From assembly GCA_013398615.1 (NCBI GenBank), contig VZSR01003807.1:1831180-1895179 (forward strand): a stretch of DNA of 64,000 nucleotides. The letters are read 5' to 3'. This document shows, in pieces, positions 58,683-64,000 of the stretch. This stretch comes from Brachypodius melanocephalos. Taxonomy: Eukaryota; Chordata; Aves; Passeriformes; Pycnonotidae. The notes beneath the pieces were generated by a model. It ran no database searches, was not told where the DNA came from, and saw nothing but the letters and a program-made list of their open reading frames with translations. Each line of letters starts with the position of its first letter. Position 1 is the first letter of the stretch. Both the position numbers and the translations under genes were made by a program.

Positions 58683-61600
58683 TTGATTTGGGCTTCCTCT
58701 ATTTTGAATTTTGTAAGATGAATTTTCCTGCCACTATAGCCTCATACTTTTTTTGGTCTCATATTCTTATCCAATATAGAGGCTGGATTTGCCTTTTTCC
58801 TTCCCCACATTTTAAATGCACAGCTTTTACTGTGAAGTGGTTGTGGTTTTTTTTGGGGGGGGGGGTTGTTGTTGTTATTTGTTTTTTGGTTTTTGTGGGG
58901 GTTTTTTGGTAAAAATTAGATGTCTTTCTTTAAGCAAGAATGGATATAGAGGGTTGGGGACATTCATATGAGTGCTCTTGTTCCCTTTGGCTCCACAGTG
59001 AGGTTAAGGGCTGACAGAGTGAGGATCTCTGCCCATGGGGCTCTGACCCCTGCCTGGGGCTGATCCAGCTGGGCCATGGCAGTCAGCCTGCTGCTCCTCC
59101 CTTCTAGCTCCTGAGCACACACTCTCCCTGTGGGACAGCCCCAGACCTTCATACATTGAGGGTTTTGGGGAATTATCTCCACTTATCTCTTAAAAAACAC
59201 AAAGGAACTGAAATTAGAACCAAATCCTTTAAGACATACAGAAGCCTCAATCTTTATCTTAAGTTCATTCTCAAGCCATCATTCAATTACAGTGATCTAA
59301 AATGTTATGGACCACATTCTCCAAGCCATGGAAATTTAGATTTTTAATAGCCTAGATCAAACAATTTTCTGGTGAACCTCTCCCTACCTCCCAGCTGAAA
59401 ATAGTTTTGCTTCTAGTGAAATAATGAAAACTTTTTATTTTGCTGATTTTGATGCCAAAATCTATTACCAAAGAGCTGTACTGGACAGTTGAAGGCCAGT
59501 TCTGCAAGGATGTACAAGACTCGCCCAATAAAATTTTCGGCTCTCACTGTGAAGGAACAAGGTATACTTGTAAGTACAGCAGGGGCACTCGGCATTTTGC
59601 AGCTCTTTTTACAAGGAGTTGGTCAGCATGGAACAGGATTGCCTGGGAGACACAGAGTAGAAGGATTACTGGGCTGGGTCCATGTTCCTGGACTGGGGAC
59701 AGAAACGGAACTCAACAAGCTCAACAAATAGTTTCTGTCGAGTTTGTTTTCCAGTTTAATGGTGAATAAAGGCCTCCCACTGCAAATCTTATGAACTTGT
59801 GAACATGGGAACAGAAGGGAAAAATATAATACTTTTTGTGCTTCAGGGACTAACTGAAAATCAAGAAATTGAAAGACTTGTAAAGTCAATGTGCATGTGT
59901 CTAACACACTTTTTGTTTCTCTGCCAATCTACGTGAAAGGACATTTCAGGCCCCCAACTCTCTTTGGGTCCAATTAGGCAGCAGTAATTTACTTGCTGCC
60001 ACTGTTGTCACTTTCATTTTGATGCTCATTTAAATAAATTCCTTTTTAAAAGGGCAGTGATTAGTTATCCAAGCCTAAAGTTTTTAGTGCTTTTGCTTTA
60101 TGACAAAATATTCAAATGTCAAGCTCTGACCTGACTTGGCACTCCACACAGTGATGCACTGAAGTACATGTGCTCATCTGTAGAACTGAAAACATTTATT
60201 AAAGAGAGGTCCAGGCAACATGCTGTACTCTAGCAAGGTCAGGGAACTGTGACAAAAGAGAGCATCTTGCCCGGGAGCTGACACAGCACTGTCCTTGCTC
60301 AGTGTTGCAAGAGGACATTGGCCAGAAGGTGCAGTGAGTACTGGAGGAAATAGCCTTTCCTGCCCCTATATTCTCTTAACGTGTTATGGGCAATTCCTGC
60401 AGGTACTGGTGGTAATAGCAGCCTGTGGCTTTAGTATTTGCTTTTCAGGTAAGTAATTTAAAATTAATACTATTTCCTTTAATTTATTTGTGGTGGTTTT
60501 CAGAACTGAGCACTCTGATGAGACAGTCAGGATCATGTTTTGAGGACAGCCTGGGCTCACCATTTGCCATCTCAGATTGCTGTTATTAACTGCTATGTTC
60601 CCCCATTGAAGTGGATCCCGGCACTTCACAGCTGTATCTTTCAGAAAGCACCCAGCAAAATGAAATCTTGTTCCTCTCCAAGGGAGGCACTGGGATGAAG
60701 TGGCACTGGATACACAACAAATGACAGCTATAGGATGTCCACAGCCCAGTTCCCTGTGGCTCCACACTACTCCCCATGCTCTTTGACGTGACATGCTCCA
60801 GCTGGCATCCCTGGGCTATGACTGCACCCAATTGTATGCACCTGCTGTGTTCACATGCCTGTGTGGTTACCTGTGCTGGAGGAGGAGCAGAAGCCTCACA
60901 TGTCAACTCCTAAGCAAGATGCCTAACTATGGTGTCATCTTTCCACTCCTGAGCCTAGCCTCTGGACACTGATACTCTCTGAAACCCAGGTCTTTAAGTC
61001 CTACGTACAAAATGATGCTACCCATGCACTAGGAATAGAACAGACAGGATGATTAATCAGTGGATGAACTGCACTCATGGTAACACCTCATACATAAAGG
61101 GCAAAAAGAGAAACCTGTCAGACATAAAAGAAAATACTTCCCAAGTGACTTTTATTAACTGGAAGTGCCAACAAGCTTTTAAACAGAGTCACCTCGCTCG
61201 AATGCCTTTGCTCAGCCTTTCATGCCAGCTGACATTGTCCTGGACACATCCCTTAGGTGTCTTGTCATACCATAAGGACTCTGGAATTAGGTTATTCAGG
61301 ATGTTCCCAATTATCTCTGTTACTCTACCATTAGAGCAGCTCTGGGAGCTCTACAAAAATAGAACCAGGAGAAAAAAATAATTGGGAGCAAATTAACAAT
61401 GGAAGATGCAGCTTTGTCCTTCAAGACAACCAACTAAGGGTTTCTGTTTTATCTTTGCATTTTGATTTGCTTGCATTTATGTTGTCCAGCTATCTAAACT
61501 GCAGATGCAGACAACAAACAGGAAAGCTTTTTTTCTTTGAGATACACAATGCCCTCAAGTCTTCTTTGGCTACTTTTCTCATTTAATACACGTCTCATGT

Positions 61601-64000
61601 TATTGGAGATGACCTTCTATTCCCTGTGCTACAGGGGGTTTAAAATCTAGGCCTGAATGTGGGATCCTTCTCTGTTACAAAAGCTCCTGGATATGCCACC
61701 ATGTAAATTTTATAAAGTTTGTGAGTTTATGTAAGGTTTGCCTTTGCCTGTCTGGGTTTAGGCAGTGCATATGGTTTATGTCAGCATTTGTAAGGTTATC
61801 TCAGAGGTTATCTTAGCTAAATTATGGCCCTTTGTTTATCCATGTGGTTAGTTATGGTGCAAACAGCTGCACTGTCAGTAAAATCTTTCTGCTGCCCTCA
61901 ACCCTGACCTGGAGGTACCAGACTCTGAGAGGTTACATGGCTTCATATGCAAGTTGCTTTGAAGGGGCTGTGAATTAAAGCTGACACTTTACCTGAAATA
62001 CCTGCCCCCCAATTAGCTGTGAAGAATCAGGTAAGCAGCAGAAGATGCCAGCATGTCTTTGTCTAGCAGCTCACTGTGGTCAGTGAAGCTTCTCCTTGCC
62101 TTAGGAACTCATGCATAACATGTCCTAAAGATAAGAAAACTTCAGTTGCAAGGGAATATCTGGAAGTACTTGAGGAAGGTGGGGGGAAAAAAGCCATTCT
62201 ACAGTATATGGACATGGTCTGGGCCTCTTGATGGCTGGGGCCAGCCTGCTGCTCCAGCAGTCCTGAAATCATGGTGCAGGGATCTTTTTTCCTGTTGCCA
62301 TAAAATACCTGCCATATCTCCCTTCTGATCTCCCTCTCTGTCCACACTTGACTGTGGAATAGGAAAGCTCGTGTTTGCAAATCAGCATTCAACAGTCTCT
62401 CTCTTTACCTGCATTCTGTCAAAGATGGGAGACTTGTGATCCACTTGAGGCAGAAGGTTTTCTGTCCTTGCTCCTCAAATTATCCTAAAATCTACCACGG
62501 GATGAATATTCAGCTCCTTTTTTCCTGACCCATTGCACATCACCCTGTGTTTTGCAGGGAGAGTTCAGTTTCACACTCAGAGTTTCTGACTTGGACTCAC
62601 TGTTTCAGTCTATTTATAAGGCTTTGTTCTGATCTGGACTATGCCAGTGGGCCTCAAGCAATAAAATCAGTGAAGTAAAGTGGTGCTAATCTGCTGTGCC
62701 TCCCAAATCTGGCTCTCCTGAGTCTGTGAGCATGTGCCTGTGTGTATGTCTGCCTAAGCAAGTGCGTATATGTGTGCAATCTAGCCGAAAAGAGGATCCA
62801 ATTAGAGCTAACCAAATACTAGAAGCAATTTTTCCTTGAATAAATTATTCAATGCATTTTGTCTTTGTTCATTTCATAAATTATTCAACTAATAGTATTT
62901 GAATGGTCCTAGAGCTCGTAGGCTACTGCAGAAATGATCAGTCAGGATAGCATATTCAGTAAGGAAGATCAACATGTGCTAAATAATGCATTTGGCAAAT
63001 AATATTCATCCAGCCCTGGTTTTAATCAATCTAACGAGAAAGGCAGACAGCACATGGCACTCATGGATGGCTTGGCAAGTGCTGAGGGAGCTGATCCTTT
63101 CAACTCTCCTTCTCCCCCAGCACAAATCAATGCACAGTTTCCTGTTGGTACCCATGTGAGTACACCACACACTTGCATACACATTCCCACAGCCAGAGGC
63201 AGATATCCAGGTCACAGCACGCTGTGGTGGGCTGCCCACAACAGCCTGCTGGCTCCCAAGCTTCTTGCCAACTCCTCACTTGCTTTCTTGTGTGTAGATA
63301 CTTCTGGGTGTTGGGGCAGAAGCTCTACCAGTGTAGAATGCCAGCACTTTTCCCTCTGCTTTCCACCTGAATTATGTGGCAGCAAGGCCCATTGTCTTGA
63401 ACTAGCATAAAGGGAAGGGAAAAAACCCCAACCCAACAACCCACCCTCATTTACTAGACAGGAAGGTTGTGGGCTTACAAATAACTTGTTGGAAAAGGAG
63501 GAGTATCTTATTTGCTGGAGGAGCTGGTTTCAGGGACATGAATGAATACATTTTTGTAGTAATTTTATGCCAGACATTATGAAGGCATGCTATGTATTTC
63601 CTAATTTTTAAGTTTGATTTTTTTTCCCCTCCACCATCCTCGCTTTTTCCTTTTCATGAAAATAAACCCCAAACAAATCCAAACTCTTCCTTTCCACATG
63701 ACATTTCTTTTTGTGCAGCCTTTCATCTGAAAGAACCGTTTTTCTTGGAAACGTTGAGCTAAGCCTTTGAAAAAATTAGATGTCACTGGCTGTGTGAAAT
63801 GTCTTCCTTTTTTTCAAAGCCAAACCTCAAAGGTATCTTGTTTAGAAATTTCAGATCTGCTTTATTTAACAGTACCCAAGGCCACACTATCCAAAATGGA
63901 TTTTTATTGTATTTCGATGGTACTATTATTAATAGAGAAATAGAAATAATCTAGAAGATCAATGCAGATTGCCAGACACTTTCCACAGTTGTGTGTTTCT
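58683..64000. other. Intergenic DNA
   Basis: 5.3 kb without a supported gene. It includes a G/T tract at 58,836-58,910 and an AT-rich candidate regulatory block at about 62,790-63,010. Other open frames are short and without recognised domains. Confidence 0.55.
58836..58910 (+). repeat. G/T low-complexity tract with an 11-G run
   Basis: An eight-T run, eleven Gs (58,855-58,865), a short (GTT)n run and further T and G5 blocks. It is similar in composition to the tract in RAB4A intron 1. Confidence 0.9.

Noticed and set aside
1..64000. tRNA, rRNA, snoRNA, CRISPR arrays or bacterial-type operons
   Set aside because: Reading through for A/B boxes, spaced repeats and Shine-Dalgarno-led gene runs gave nothing convincing. 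The window is vertebrate nuclear DNA.

Overview
This window is vertebrate nuclear DNA, most likely from a bird and probably a songbird. The evidence is CR1-type LINE fragments, one solo LTR of a type I recognise from passerine genomes, short introns with consensus GT-AG junctions, and two genes whose proteins match CCSAP and RAB4A. I saw no bacterial, phage or CRISPR-like architecture.

Layout. At 1-7,060 on the + strand lies the 3' half of CCSAP (centriole, cilia and spindle-associated protein): its last two coding exons at 923-1206 and 2992-3165, then a probable 3.9-kb 3' UTR ending near an AATAAA at 7037. Earlier CCSAP exons lie left of the window. A CR1 fragment sits in its intron at the left edge. 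At about 8,150-26,304 on the - strand lies a complete RAB4A. Its seven coding exons join to exactly 657 bases, encoding 218 residues with every Rab GTP-binding motif and the C-terminal CGC prenylation motif. The two genes are convergent, the arrangement I recall for human 1q42. The RAB4A promoter is a CpG island at about 25,900-26,800, rich in GC boxes and NRF1-like sites.

From about 26,900 to 64,000 I find no convincing protein-coding exon. This appears to be the long intergenic interval upstream of RAB4A. It holds a 588-bp solo ERV LTR (33,297-33,884), a short CR1 3' tail (37,937), a CR1 mosaic (56,346-57,062), an unidentified 145-bp repeat present twice (56,723 and 58,536), several simple and tandem repeats, and AT-rich stretches with clustered TAATTA cores that could be conserved enhancers.

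The two genes have separate jobs. CCSAP is a microtubule, centriole and cilium protein; RAB4A is a GTPase of early-endosome recycling. They share only a tail-to-tail boundary. I found no new multi-gene system. The best leads are the unidentified repeat pair, the CR1 mosaic around one copy, the duplicated elements in the RAB4A CpG island, and the candidate noncoding elements.
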